Positions 11,301 through 22,090 of a stretch of 64,000 bases of DNA are shown in pieces. Made by a program: the position numbers and the translations under genes. Every line of letters starts with the position of its first letter. Positions within the stretch are counted from its first letter, which is position 1. The notes under the pieces are model-generated. The model was not told where the DNA came from. It did not search any database and worked only from the letters and a program-made list of their open reading frames with translations. Source of the DNA: Platanthera guangdongensis (Eukaryota; Streptophyta; Magnoliopsida; Asparagales; Orchidaceae). The stretch lies in NCBI GenBank assembly GCA_039583875.1, contig CM077147.1, forward strand, positions 114,820,440 through 114,884,439, given 5' to 3'.

Positions 11301-12286
11301 TAGATGACATACTGTTGATTGGGAATGACATTCCTACCCTGAAAGTTGTTAAGAACAACCTAGGGAACTGCTTTTCAATGAAGGATTTGGGTGAAGCGAC
11401 TTATATACTCGGTATTAAGATCTATAGAGATAGATCGAAGAAGTTGCTGAGTTTGACCCAGAGTACGTACATCGAAAAGGTGTTGAAGCGGTTCAACATG
11501 CTTGAGTCGAAGAAAGGATTTTTGCCCATGTCTCATGGTGTGAATCTCTCTAAGGACCAGTGTCCAAAGTCTTGTGAAGATAAGGACTGCATGAAGTTGA
11601 TTCCATATGCTTCGGAAATTGGATCAATCATGTACGCGATGTTATGTACTCGACCCAACGTCTCCTTTGCTTTGAGCATGACTAGCAGGTATCAGTCAGA
11701 CCCCGGTGAGTGTCACTGGATTGCAGTCAAGAATGTCCTGAAGTACTTGAGAAGGACTAAGGATGTGTTCTTGGTGTATGGTGGAGAGGAAGAGCTCGTT
11801 GTAAGTGGTTAAACGGATGATAGCTTCCAAATTGATAGAGACGACTCCAAGTCTCAGTCAGGTTTTGTGTTTTGCCTGAATGGAGGAGCTGTGAGCTGGA
11901 AGAGTTCCAAGCAAGAGACAGTTGCTGATTCTACAATAGAGGCCGAGTATATCGCTGCAGCTAATGCGGCGAAGGAGGCTGTATGGATTAGGAAATTCAT
12001 CGGCGAGCTTGATGTAGTTCCTAGCATTGTTGGTCCCGTAGTTCTCTACTGTGATAACAATGGTGCAATTGCACAATATAAGGAACCTAGATCCCATCAG
12101 CGCTCCAAGCACATACTTCGGCGGTTTCATCTTATTCGTGAGATTGTCGAACGAGGAGATGTGAACATTTGCAGAGTGCCGACTGAGGAGAATATTGCGG
12201 ATCCATTGACAAAGCCTCTCGCGCAGAGAAAGCATGATGGTCATACTAAATCGATGGGTATACGATACCTAAATGATCAACTCTAG
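8327..12286 (+). pseudogene. Cop1 gag-pol polyprotein, two in-frame stops
   Basis: One continuous reading frame of about 1320 codons with no frameshift, broken by TAA at 8594 and TAA at 11810. In order: Gag N-terminus (MASVSHSTLSLRAIL), UBN2-type Gag, zinc knuckle CHHCGKVGHWRRNC (about codon 253), protease LDTGCGSH (about 301), GAG-pre-integrase, integrase with Asp, Asp and Glu visible (HSDV, PSDRGGEY, NGVSERRNRT), RT with CVDDILL (about 990) and RNase H to 12286. Two defects stand out. RT motif A reads MGVKTAFL, with Gly at the usual catalytic Asp (11042-11044). The integrase zinc finger reads CESGLLGK, with Gly at the usual second Cys. It is therefore young but inactive. The ATG at 8327 follows an in-frame leader and starts the family-like Gag N-terminus. 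Confidence 0.93.
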
Positions 12287-13254
12287 TGAGAATCTTGTGG
12301 ATTGCATGTAAACATGTATTTTGTTGGCCATTTGTTCATATGATGAACAGTGTACCTAGTTTTTCTCTTACAATTAATGACAAGTTCTTTTATTATGAGT
12401 TTTTCTATATGATAGTTAAATGTTAACATAATAGATACCCTTAGAATGTTCGCTTCCATGGGACATCAAGTACGTGACTTGAATGTGAGAGCCTATGATT
12501 TATTTGAAGCTTCATTCTTAAAAGGTCCCTGGTCGAGTATCATCATAAAAGCTAAGGGTGATGATGGTACATGAAGGCTAGCACGTGCGTTGACTGATGA
12601 CCGGTTCTCAAAGGTCATTATATTGTGATATCAAGTCATCACGTGGGTACTTGTTAGTGAACAAGTTATACTGAACAGACCCAACCTGAGACTACTCTGT
12701 GGATTGTCATCCAATCATGTCACGAGTAGGTCTCAATTGACAATGGTGTTGTGGTCCTTTGACCTGAAGTCACAGCATTCATCAAGTGAGGAAGAGCGTG
12801 CTTTGATGCCATCTAAAGTCTTCCTTGAGAAAGGTTGATGATAAGGGTGGTTGTTGGGCATGTTACGAATCATTTGGGTGTTTGTGTGTGAGCAGATATG
12901 GGATTTGTCCTCCTGTATGACAGGAGTTGCATCCATGGGCCCCTTGATGGAACTGAACTGAGAAATGCATGGCCATGCTTGGTTGAGTCAATATGTGATA
13001 TTGGACTCACCATTCTCTGGAAGTCCGTCCTGGATCAAGAAACTTGGATTGAGCTATTACGAGGGTGACACAGTCCATGCCTCTAGTTCTTTCCGGATGT
13101 AAGGGACAAAGGGACAAAGACAACGCTGATACATTGGTCATAAAGGCTTATGAGTTATAAACTCTTATTGCTTGGGGAGCAATGATGCATTGCTAGATGC
13201 TGCTCATTGTTTGTGAGGTTTTTGGTTTGATACTTTCAAGATCAAGCGGGAGAC
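12287..13254 (+). other. Cop1 3' untranslated region with polypurine tract
   Basis: Noncoding; only short antisense frames. It ends with the purine-rich atcaagcgggagac at 13241-13254, directly before the 3' LTR. Confidence 0.75.
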
Positions 13255-14278
13255 TGTTGGAGTTACCATGGTGATCTAGAAGTGGTCAAACATGTAATCT
13301 CACTGCCAACGCGATATGAGCCTGCAGGGTCGCACATAAGAGATGTGGAGAAGTTGGATGATTGACTGTGTTGGTAAAGGTTACCAATCACCGACCTGAA
13401 TGGGGTTATGGGCAAAGTGTTGTCTTAAAGGATCGTCGGGTTGGGCAAATGTTGCCTTGAAGGATTGGTAAGAATAGTCGACCGAGGGTCGACGTGAATC
13501 GTCGAGTATTGTACTCTGATTCTCCCCGACTGATTCTCGCCGATCCTAGGTGATTCTCGCCGATCCTAGGTGATTCTAGCCGACTGATTCTCGCCGATCC
13601 TAGGTGATTCTCGCCGATCCTAGGTGATTCTCGCCGATTGATTCTCACCGAATCTGCTAGGTGATTCTCGCCGATTCTGGAACCCTAATTTTCTGGGTGG
13701 TCTGCGGATAGCGATATTCCTAAGTCTGTTTATGCCTTTGGTATAAATGGATACTTAGGGTTTTCGGGAATAAGAGATCTGATCGAATCCCGCCGTGCGA
13801 GCTGATCGAATCGACGGAAGTGTTCCGTTCTTCGTTCGTTTGTTCCGCCGATCCCGAATCCGCCGACGGAAGGGTTCCGCCGCCGTGCTCGCTCCGTCGA
13901 CCTCCTCCTCTCCGGCGATTGTCGCTGGTGTTGCTATTCCTGGCGCAGACCTAGCAGTCTGTGGAAAAGCAAGGTGCGGTCATTCTCCTTCCCGATTATC
14001 CGTGCGACGGAAATGGTCGGTGTTCTCCCGCTCGTGTGGATTTCTGCAGAGACGTGGACATCATTCCACGTAGAACTCGCCACCAGCAAGAACACGAAGC
14101 TTGGAGCATCTCCGTTGAGTTGTGACTCAACGCCACCGATGTAATTTTTGCCTAGTTGTATGTTAACTTCTTGATTCAACTATCATGGCCCGATCTCATC
14201 TCTTTTGGGTTTTCTTGATGTTTTTATTCTTCCGCTGCGTGCACAAGTGTTGTGCCATCCTCATAGAGAAACCCAACA
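13255..14278 (+). repeat. Cop1 3' LTR
   Basis: 1024 bp, matches 6341-7344 with scattered substitutions and one additional 20-bp repeat unit in the array at 13519-13678. Confidence 0.93.
13519..13678 (+). repeat. GATTCTCGCCGA-word array in Cop1 3' LTR
   Basis: Same words as 6598-6748 with four cgatcctagg units. Confidence 0.88.
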
Positions 14279-15768
14279 GGCCAAGTCAAAGGGGAGTTCG
14301 AGGCAAGGGAGCCCGCCCTCCAGCTGTACCTAGGGAAGGTCAAAGACATCATCAGGCAGTTTTGAAGCTTTTCAATTCGGCACGTCCCGAGGGAGGAGAG
14401 CATTCAGGCTGACCAACTCACCAAGTCTGGCCCTCGGGCTGCGGAATAATGACGGAGCTCTTCAAGTCGTCTATAGAAGAAGGAGATCTCATGGAGTTAT
14501 GCCAGCAATGGTCTTGGATGGACCCATTCATCACCTTTTTGACCTCGGGACAACTGCCCAGGGGTGATCTCGATAAGAAGCGTGCTAGATACAAATCAGC
14601 GTACTACATGGTGAAAGATGGGGCTTTGTACCGTAAGACATTGTCGGGTTTGCTGGCTCGATGCATGTCAGAGGAGGAGGTTCCAAGGGTTCTGGAGGAA
14701 GTTCACTCAGGAGAATGCGGAAGTCACACAGGAAGCCGAACTTTGGAGCGGACGGTGCAGACGTAGGGGTACTTCGGGCCTACCCTCCGGAAAGATGCAG
14801 AGGAGTTCGCAAAAAGATGTCAAAAGTTTCAGGAGTTCTCCCTCCTCCAACTCCTCACGGCCCAGAGGTTACGAACAATCACGGCTCCCTAGCCCTTTGC
14901 TATATGGGGACTGGATTTAGTGGGTCCATTTCCCTAGGCAAGTGGCCAAAGGAAATTTCTGCTAGTCATGGTAGACTACTTTTCAAAATGGCTGGAGGTG
15001 AAGGCGTTGGCCAAAGTGACTTCGCAGGTGGTCAAACATTTTGTATGGGGAGAGATTATCTGCCAGCATGGGCTACCGTTTGCCATTGTGACTAATAATG
15101 GATCGCAATTTGCTAGTAGAGAATTCGTGGACTTCTGCATCAGTCTGTGTATAGATCACCATTTTACCTCAGTTCATCACCCGCAGAGCAATGGACAAGT
15201 GGAAGTAGCAAATAAGATAATTGTTAACCTTTTGAAGAAGAAAGTGGAGAACCTGCGTGGGAGCTGGGTGGAACAACTCCCTTCAGTCCTATGGGCCTTG
15301 AGAACCACACCAAACCCCACCACAGGAGAGACCCCCTTTAAGCTCTCTTACAGCTCGGAGGTTGTCATACCGATAGAGTTCGAGGTCACATCACCAAGAG
15401 TAGTGGTTGCGAGAGAGAGGGACGAAGGATGGCTGACAGAGAACATGGAGGAACAAAAACTCTCTCTTGATCTTGTGGAGGAGCTTAGGGATTTAGCAGT
15501 GATCCGGTAGGAGGAGGTCAAGCACCGGCTGGAGAGATACTTTGATAAGCATATAAGGATCAAGCAGTTCCAGAAGGGTGATCTGGTTCTCATGAAGGTG
15601 GGTGCAGCAGGTAGAGGGGCCTTCGTAGGAAAGCTCAATCTGAATTGGGAGGGTACTTTTGTAGTAAAGGAGGTCTTGAAGTCGGGAGGGTTCCACCTCC
15701 AGAATGTGGACGGGGTATCCCTTGATCGCGCCCGAAGTGGTGATGACTTAAAAAGATTTTATCCATAA
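14279..15768 (+). pseudogene. Tat1 second RNase H end and integrase remnant
   Basis: After the ggcca duplication the frame resumes with the RNase H tail. The integrase zinc-finger region (VLEEVHSGECGSHTG) lies at 14690-14740. A frameshift precedes the core: WGLDLVGPFP (first Asp present, about 14905), MVDYFSKWLEVKAL, then IVTNNGSQF, where the second catalytic Asp is Asn (about 15092), and SNGQVEVANK (Glu present). An open stretch covers 14968-15510. It stops at TAG 15508 and continues in frame with RIKQFQKGDLVLMKV and a C-terminal FHLQNVDG..LKRFYP ending at TAA near 15766. By family it would insert element cDNA into the genome. Confidence 0.83.
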
Positions 15769-15867
15769 TTCCTTTTGTTCATTATGCCTTTTATTGTTCA
15801 ATACTTATAATTTAAATATGACCATCTAATCTGATGGAATCGCTGATATCTCTTTTCGCGACATTGA

Positions 15868-17165
15868 GGATGATCTGGAGAGGAGACCCCGAGCAAGCCC
15901 GCTGACCAGGCTCTCATCTAGCTAGCAGGGCTGTAGGCTGACTCGGTGGTTGGAGATGGTTTGGAGAGGATACCTCGAGCAGACCCGCTGACCAGGTTCT
16001 CATCTAGTTGGCAGGGTTGTAGGCTCACTCGGTGGTTGGAGGTGATTTGGAGAGGAGACCCTGAGCAGACCCGTTGAACAGGCTCTCATCTAGCTGGTAG
16101 GGCTGTAGGCTCACTCAGTGGTTGGAGATGGTTTGGATTGTATACCCCGAGCAGACCCGCTGACCAGGCTCTTAACTAGCTGGTAGGGCTGTAGGCTCAC
16201 TCGGTGGTTGGAGGTGATTTGGAGAGGAGACCCCGAGCAAACCCGCTGACCAGACACTCATTTAGCTGGCAGGGCTGTAGGCTCGCACGGTGGTTGGAGA
16301 TGGTTTGGAGAGGAGAGCCCGAGCAGACCCGCTGACCATGCTCTCATCTAGATGGCATGGTTGTAGGCTCACTCGGTGGTTGGAGGTGATTTGGAGAGGA
16401 GACACCGAGTAGACCCGCTGACCAGGCTCTCATCTAGCTGGCAGGGCTGTAGGCTCACTTGGTGTTTGGAGATGGTTTGGAGAGGAGAATCCGAGCAGAC
16501 CTGCAGACCAGGCTCTCATCTAGCTTGCAGGGATGTAGGCTCACTCGATGGTTGGAGGTGATTTGGAGATGAGACTCCGAGCAGTCCCGCTGACTAGGCT
16601 CTCATCTAGCTGGCAGGGTTGTAGGCCCACTCGGTGGTTGGAGATGGTTTGGAGAGGAGACCCCGAGCAAACCCGCTTACCAGACTCTCATCTAACTGGA
16701 AGGGCTGTAGGCTCACTCAGTGGTTGGAGGTGATTTGGAGAGGATACCCCAAGCAGACCCGCTGACTAGGCTATCATCTAGCTAGTAGGGTTGTAGGCTC
16801 ACTCGGTGGTTGGAGGTTATTTGGAGAGGAGACCCCGAGCAGACCCGCTGACCAGGCTCTCATCTACCTAGCAGGGATGTAGGCTCACTCGGTGGTTGGA
16901 GGTAATTTTGAGAAGAGATCCCGAGCAGACCCGCTGACCAGGCTCTCATCTAGCTGGCAGGGTTGTAGGCTCACTCGGTGGTTGGATATGGTTTGGAGAG
17001 GAGACCCCAAGCAGACCGGCTGACCAGGCTCTCATCTAGCTGGCAGGACTATAGGCTCACTCGGTGGTTGGAGGTGATTTGGAGAGGAGTCCCCGAGCGG
17101 ATCCGCTGACCAAGCCCACATCTAGCTGGCGAGGCTATAGGCTCTCTCGGAGGCAAGTCAATTGG
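15868..17165 (+). repeat. 86-bp tandem array, about 15 units, inside Tat1
   Basis: The landmark tggaga(g/t) starts at 15876, 15962, 16048, 16134, 16220 and so on to 17080, exactly 86 bp apart with no net indel over 14 intervals. Units alternate between gagatggttt and gaggtgattt types, giving a 172-bp dimer period in most of the array; the alternation slips near 16822. 86 is not a multiple of three, so the short frames here are not genes. The array lies between the end of pol and the antisense genes. Confidence 0.93.
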
Positions 17166-17676
17166 TAAGAGCTCACGTAGAGAAGTATCCATTTTCATGA
17201 CGAAATTGGTAGAGAATTCCTAGAAAATGGAAGAATTAGAGACAAGGCTAAGGAGGAGGAGCATCTCCGACTGGCGCTCGACATGGGTGGTCTCGCCCGC
17301 AGCGAGCGGGTGTTCACTGTCAAAGGAACAGGCCTCACATAAAGATGAGAGACCTATCATGAGGAGCGGTTGATCTCCAAGGTTTACAACGCCGGGTTGA
17401 TCTTGCGGCGAGACAGGAACAAAGGGTTAGATGATCTCGCGTGCGGTAGAGGAGAAGAGATTTCCAAGGTCTAGCATTTTGGACTAACCATCAAGCGAAA
17501 TTGCACAGGGTAAAAGCGCAAGAAAGTAAGAAATGTAAAAGGTTATAATAAAGTTCTCTTTGATCATCACAAAAAACACTTCACTATCGCAGAAGAAATA
17601 TCTCTATCTTGAATATTTACAAGTACAGGACAAGACAAAAAATAGGTGGGGAGAAGTCCCAGACTCTGACATCTCT
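17166..17676 (+). other. Spacer between tandem array and antisense gene 2
   Basis: About 510 bp; no convincing frame on either strand. Holds several TCTCGCC / GGCGAGAC words like those in the Tat1 LTR. Confidence 0.5.
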
Positions 17677-19624
17677 TCACTCCTCGCCGTCGGAGTTGGA
17701 ACTGTCGTTCGTCTCGCCATATAACTTGGCTACCAGGTCGCGGACGGTGACCGTCTCGGCATCGTCTCGAACAACCCCCACCTCCTTTATCATCTTGAGA
17801 ATGAGCTCCGCCATCTTGATGTTGGAGTCTCGGGAGAGGGCATCGACCTCGTCCACGGAATAGCAAGGGGGTGGGGGAATTTGAAATGGATCTGGTGGGG
17901 GCGCCGCACTGTCCCGGAGATTGGGGTTTTCAGTTTTCAGTTTTCAGTCTGTTGTTCTCTCCCTCCAAAGCCGCAATGCGAGAGCTCATTCGGTCAGCAG
18001 TCTCGGCATCTTGCGGGAAGACTCAGTCAATGAAAGACCATAATGACTAGTGAGTGAAGCTGGCGAAGCGACAGTTAGAAAGCTTACCATACCACCTTGA
18101 CTTTGCATGAGAAGGTTATCGGTGACGGCCAGCCGCTTCTCGAGGTCATTTGACCTCTCGTGTTCCGCTGCAAGGCCGGCCTTGGCCTCTTTCCACTTTT
18201 TGTTGTTGAAGACCAAACAGCGCGAGACCCGGTGTGAGAGCTCCAGGGAGCGAAACTCGGCATGGGCGGTCTTCAAAATGAGGTCCCGCGATACCTCATT
18301 ATTCACGGGCTCTGCCCCAAGGCCACCATATAGCCCATACCCGAGGGAGAAGGCGTGTATGGTGGGCGAGTCTTGCTCCTTCTAGGAGGGAAGGAGAGTA
18401 GACACCGACATGCGGTTGGCATCCTTCTCCCATAAGAGTACTGGCATGCCGACAGCATCATCCATCACCGGCCCCATGTTATTATTGGGGTGCTAGGAGG
18501 GGGCCGGGAGGCTAGAGGAGCCATCCTCGTGAGGTGGGAGCCCAGCGGGCTGGATAGCAGTGGTGGCGGTTTGTTCTGATAAGACCGTCTTGCGGGCAGG
18601 TAAGATGGCTTGTTGACGCGGTGAGGGAGATTCCATAGAAATAGGGGACAGCAACCCCGATATTTCCATCCTCTCTTTAGGGGTGGTTCTTTTCTTCTCT
18701 CTCGGGAAGGACACCATCTTCTTCACCTTTTTCTTCGGGATGTGTCGAGAAGCGGCAGCCTCGTCCCCATGCCTTTTCTTTAGGGCATGGGTCAGCGTCT
18801 CTTTTGCTGCCTCCACCGCCATGCACGCATGGGCGAGACCCTTGTTGCTCTGGTAAGGGGGTGGGCAGGGATGGTTCTCTTCCCGGAGCAGGTTAGTAGT
18901 TAGCATAAAGCAAGAAGTTGGGCAAAATTTTAAGGGGACGGGGATATACCTTCATCGGGAAGGATAGGGGTGAGAGAGTCGAGGTCTTGCCGGAGGAAGT
19001 TGACCTCGAAGTTTTTCCCTGTGAAGAAGTCGCAAAGAACCTTCGCGGACCCCCCAACCTTGGGGGTCTAGTAGTAGACCTCGGCAGGCGACACCGGTGC
19101 GAGTGGGACGCCTCCCAAGTTCTTGCGAATAAAAATGAAGCGGGTCAGCCAATGATTGTTCTTGTTCGGCGTCTCGCACAACTTCAGGCCTTGGCATGTG
19201 AAGTAGGAAATGTCGTCGTCTTTCACGTTGTAAATGAATAGCTTGCGAAAGATGGTCAAGCTGAATTCAATGCGATCTCGCCGCAGGTAGCTGGCGAAAG
19301 CGACCAACATCACGATCACATTGGGGTTGAACTATGCGGGAACAACTCCAAAGTATTTAAAGACCAATTTAACCTCTAGCAAGAGGGGGAGTCTTAGCCC
19401 TGCCTCAAAGTACGAGACGAGGAAAGCTAACTCATTGGGGTAGAAGGTGTTGATTGATTCGCCGACCTTGGGGGGGTGCGAGACAGATACACATCGGCAA
19501 GGTATTCGCTGGTGAAGCTTGTGTAGTCTTCTTCGAGTATCCTACCGAGGGGTAAGTCATGGTTGGCGAAACGCCTCCTGCAGTGTCTGCGATCCTCGTC
19601 TTGTTCTACCTTCTTCTTCCCCAT
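17677..19624 (-). pseudogene. Tat1 antisense gene 2: plant 'gypsy-type transposon' domain plus coiled coil
   Basis: Reads against Tat1 gag-pol from ATG 19624 (MGKKKVEQDEDRRH) to TGA at 17677. After a frameshift at a homopolymer near 19468, a domain with FNPNVIVMLVAF, RIEFSLTIFRKLFIYN and ISYFTCQGLKLCETP resembles the antisense-ORF domain of Tat elements (Pfam 'putative gypsy type transposon', PF04195-like; from memory). In-frame TAGs lie near 19331 and 19065. A donor-like GTATAT follows the DEG residues near 18951, with branch-like tgctaactactaac before the next coding block (18880-18493, basic KKRHGDEAAASRH). Later blocks are helical and charged (18306-17986 and 17960-17680) and end in an acidic SSNSDGEE tail. 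A TATA box lies upstream. Function unknown; exon ends are inferred. Confidence 0.6.
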
Positions 19625-19778
19625 AGCCGGCAAGGAGACAGAAATAGAAGAGGGGGAAAGATTGAAGGAGAGCGGTACGCGAGAGGTGCTAAGCAAGGAG
19701 GAAATGGTAAGAGCTCTGATCGCGAAAATATCGAAGAACAATAATACAGGCGTGGAAGTGTCCGGGTCCGGTAGCGGG

Positions 19779-19788
19779 GTATTTATAG
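19779..19788 (-). promoter_or_regulatory. TATA box of antisense gene 2
   Basis: Minus strand ctataaata, about 155 bp upstream of the ATG at 19624. Same consensus as the sense LTR TATA. Confidence 0.5.
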
Positions 19789-19867
19789 CGGATGGAGAGG
19801 GGAGGAGAATGAGCAGGAAATTGAAAAGGCGGAAACCGAAGGGGCGACCCGACGGTTCATCTCCTCT

Positions 19868-19873
19868 CTCTCT

Positions 19874-19911
<38 letters not shown>
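19868..19911. repeat. (CT)n microsatellite
   Basis: About 40 bases of tc/ct repeats just upstream of antisense gene 2. Confidence 0.95.
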
Positions 19912-19912
<1 letters not shown>

Positions 19913-20218
19913 GAACTCGAAGAGCGGAAGCGTCACGGAAATTCTTCCGATGAGCCAGAAATGTCATGATTATTGAAGGAGTAGACTGATTAAACACAAC
20001 AATGATTAAAAACCTAGTACGACACGATGGGTTGACAAGAATATCATCATAAATTATCATAATTAATTATTGCATCCCGCGCGAGGCGGGCATCTCATCC
20101 AAGAAGATTTAAATAACAAATTAATACCAAAAGGGCGGGTGTCCAGTCGATTCATAAGTTACAAAGAAGCATTAAGTAGGTGAGATGAATCCAGGACCCC
20201 TTAGTTCTTGAGCCAGTT

Positions 20219-21150
20219 CTAGCAGCCACCCCGACCTCCCGCGCATGGAGGGCGACCAGGACGTTGTAAGGCGTGGGCGGCAACTTGGCTGCGGCGCACG
20301 AGACGGAGATGTTCGTCCGTCTCATTTAGGATAGCTTGGGGGTCTGTCCCATCCATTACAGTGTCAGCCTCGATCTCGGCAGAAAGGCGTGTGCACTCCA
20401 TTTCCAGCCAGCCAATGCGCCGATCAGAAGCCTGCTTCTCCAGCTCCATATCGTGGATGATTTGTGTGTACTTTTGAAACATCCTGGCTGTCTGGCGCTT
20501 CAACTCCAAGGTTTCCATGGGATCACCCAGATAGTCCTTTATCGCCTCTGGGCGAGGAAGAGGCGAGAGGGGAGACGGCACGGGAGCGTCCTCAGTGTCC
20601 GAGTCGAACTGTATACCTGCGCAGAGAAAGCGAAAAATCATAGTAAGAGGATGGTCTCGTGGCCGCGTGCCAAGGATTAGCCTTGCGGTCTCGCACATGC
20701 CCGGTGAAAGAACGGGAATCTGTGAAATAATAGGCAGGCTGAGTTTTCTTACTAGGGATGCGAGGATTCCCCACAATTCGCGAGAGGTCTTCTCTCCTTG
20801 TGGTTGAGGGGGAAGATTCCTCAGGTGAGTCGGGGCGCTGATAAGGTTGGTTGGGAGGATTCACATGCATAGGGGAGTCGGCGAGGTTTCCCTGAAAAAG
20901 CATGGTCAACAGGAGAGATGATTAGAGTGAAGGAGGGGCGAGAGGAATCCAGAATCACCTGTCTCTCCCCGAAGGGCGTAGGAGGAAGTGTATCAGTTGT
21001 CGAGGGTGCTAAGGCGGTCGTGTCGGCCAAGAAGGCAGGTCCGGCGGCTTTTCGCTTCTTCGGGTAAGAGGATGAAGGGGATGAGTTAGCGGTACTCCCC
21101 AAAGACGGGATCAAGGCAGCCACGTTGGCCTTGTTTTGTTTGCGCAACAT
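20219..21150 (-). pseudogene. Tat1 antisense gene 1: hypothetical spliced ORF
   Basis: Starts at ATG 21150 (MLRKQNKANVAALIPSLG), an S/P-rich, basic N-terminus. A donor GAGACAG|GTGATT near 20960 pairs with an acceptor CTTTTTCAG near 20893. The second block (GNLADSPMHVNPPNQ) reaches a donor-like A|GTAAGA near 20752; an acceptor CTCTGCGCAG near 20619 opens the last block, IQFDSDTEDAPVPSPLSPLP then a helical LKRQTARMFQKY..ELEKQASDRRIGWLEMECTRLSAEIE, ending at TAG 20219. Frames join across these sites. The product is unrecognised: acidic/proline N-terminal part with a C-terminal coiled coil. A TATA box sits 105 bp upstream. I call it degenerate only by association with the element; the exons themselves show no stop. 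Confidence 0.5.
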
Positions 21151-21255
21151 CGCGAGACGTTCGCGAAAGCTCTGGCTATGAGAAATGTTGAGGGTGGAAG
21201 AGGTGCGAAAATGAGAAAGGGGGGGGGGGTGTATTCCATGTTGAGTTGGGGTCTC

Positions 21256-21265
21256 ATATTTATAG
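21256..21265 (-). promoter_or_regulatory. TATA box of antisense gene 1
   Basis: Minus strand ctataaatat about 105 bp upstream of the ATG at 21150, just inside the 3' LTR. An 11-G run at 21219-21229 lies between. Confidence 0.5.
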
Positions 21266-21376
21266 GCTCCAAGGGTGGGCCCCACCAAAGATTCTTCCAA
21301 ATGGATCCCGACATCCACGAGCCTCGGTTGGACTTTCTTTCTGAGGTTAGGTCAACTTCGAAAAGAGCGGGGCCTG

Positions 21377-22090
21377 TGTATAACATTGGGCTCACTGGAG
21401 GTCTTTCCAGCAGCTGTGATACGGAGAAACTGGCTAGAGGTTCTTGATGGGTGAGTGTGACCGCGTGGTCCACTCGCATGGGGTGAGAAAGAGGTTCTCT
21501 GCAATAGGCGAGACGCCCTTTGTGGCCGCAAGCTCGCCCTAAGCGGCGAGATGACCACAGGGGCGAGAGGCCGACGAGACGAACAGGTGGGGTCGTCACG
21601 CCCGCCAGTCATTCTCCCCACTCGCCACATGGGAGAAAAGATGTTTTTACCTTTTTACCCCGAAGGGGGATATTACTCTTCTTTCCCAGGTAATTTTACA
21701 TTTCTACCCCTGGTGGTCTGCATATAGCTCTTCAGGACAGCGGAGTTTGGATGTTGGCAGACCCGACCCAGTGTATTTTGGTAATTTCAGGTCGGTTCTG
21801 TATGGATATTTGCAGATCAGACTTAGAGGCCTATAAATAGACCGATAAGGTGTCGGGAACGGGTTGTTAAACCTTTCCACTTTCTTCGTCACAGGCACCT
21901 AACTCAGCATTGGCTAAGGGGGGGGGAGATCTTCTGTTTCTTCCGGGTAAGAGGTGGGACCTCCGAGCTGAGACCCATCGGTCTGTTTCTAAATCTGCGA
22001 CTCACGTTGAGAGGGTAGTTCAAGAAGAGTTCATGTGGGCTGCATCCTCAGGTTCGAAATCTAGGAGGGACCAGAAAGCTGTATCCAACA
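21377..22090 (+). repeat. Tat1 3' LTR with polypurine tract
   Basis: 714 bp, starts tgtataaca, ends tatccaaca. The purine tract aaaagagcgggg is at 21361-21372. TATA at 21831-21840. GGCGAGA words at 21430-21620. Confidence 0.87.

Larger units (their letters stand above)
6341..14278 (+). mobile_element. Cop1: full-length Ty1/copia element nested in Tat1
   Basis: Flanked by a perfect 5-bp duplication ggcca (6336-6340 and 14279-14283). LTRs are 1004 bp (6341-7344) and 1024 bp (13255-14278). It has a Met-tRNA primer site, one long gag-pol frame and a purine tract. Protein order gag-protease-integrase-RT-RNase H is the copia order. RNase H wording such as [19 protein letters not shown] and the long LTR suggest the Tork/Angela group. 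It interrupts the Tat1 second RNase H, so it is younger than Tat1. Confidence 0.93.
1092..22090 (+). mobile_element. Tat1: full-length Tat-like Ty3/gypsy element (contains nested Cop1)
   Basis: Bounded by two TG..CA LTRs (1092-1801 and 21377-22090) and flanked by aaaac / aatac, a 4-of-5 target duplication. The flanks rejoin a single older repeat. Domain order is gag, protease, RT, RNase H, a second archaeal-type RNase H, integrase, then a long 3' region with antisense ORFs. The second RNase H and antisense ORFs are known hallmarks of the Tat/Ogre lineage. About 13 kb of its own sequence remains after Cop1 (6341-14278) is removed. All coding parts are degenerate. Confidence 0.85.

Noticed and set aside
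16376..16733. Two similar 61-residue frames (MVGGDLE..)
   Set aside because: Same tandem unit read twice; the 86-bp period is not divisible by three, so no continuous protein exists.
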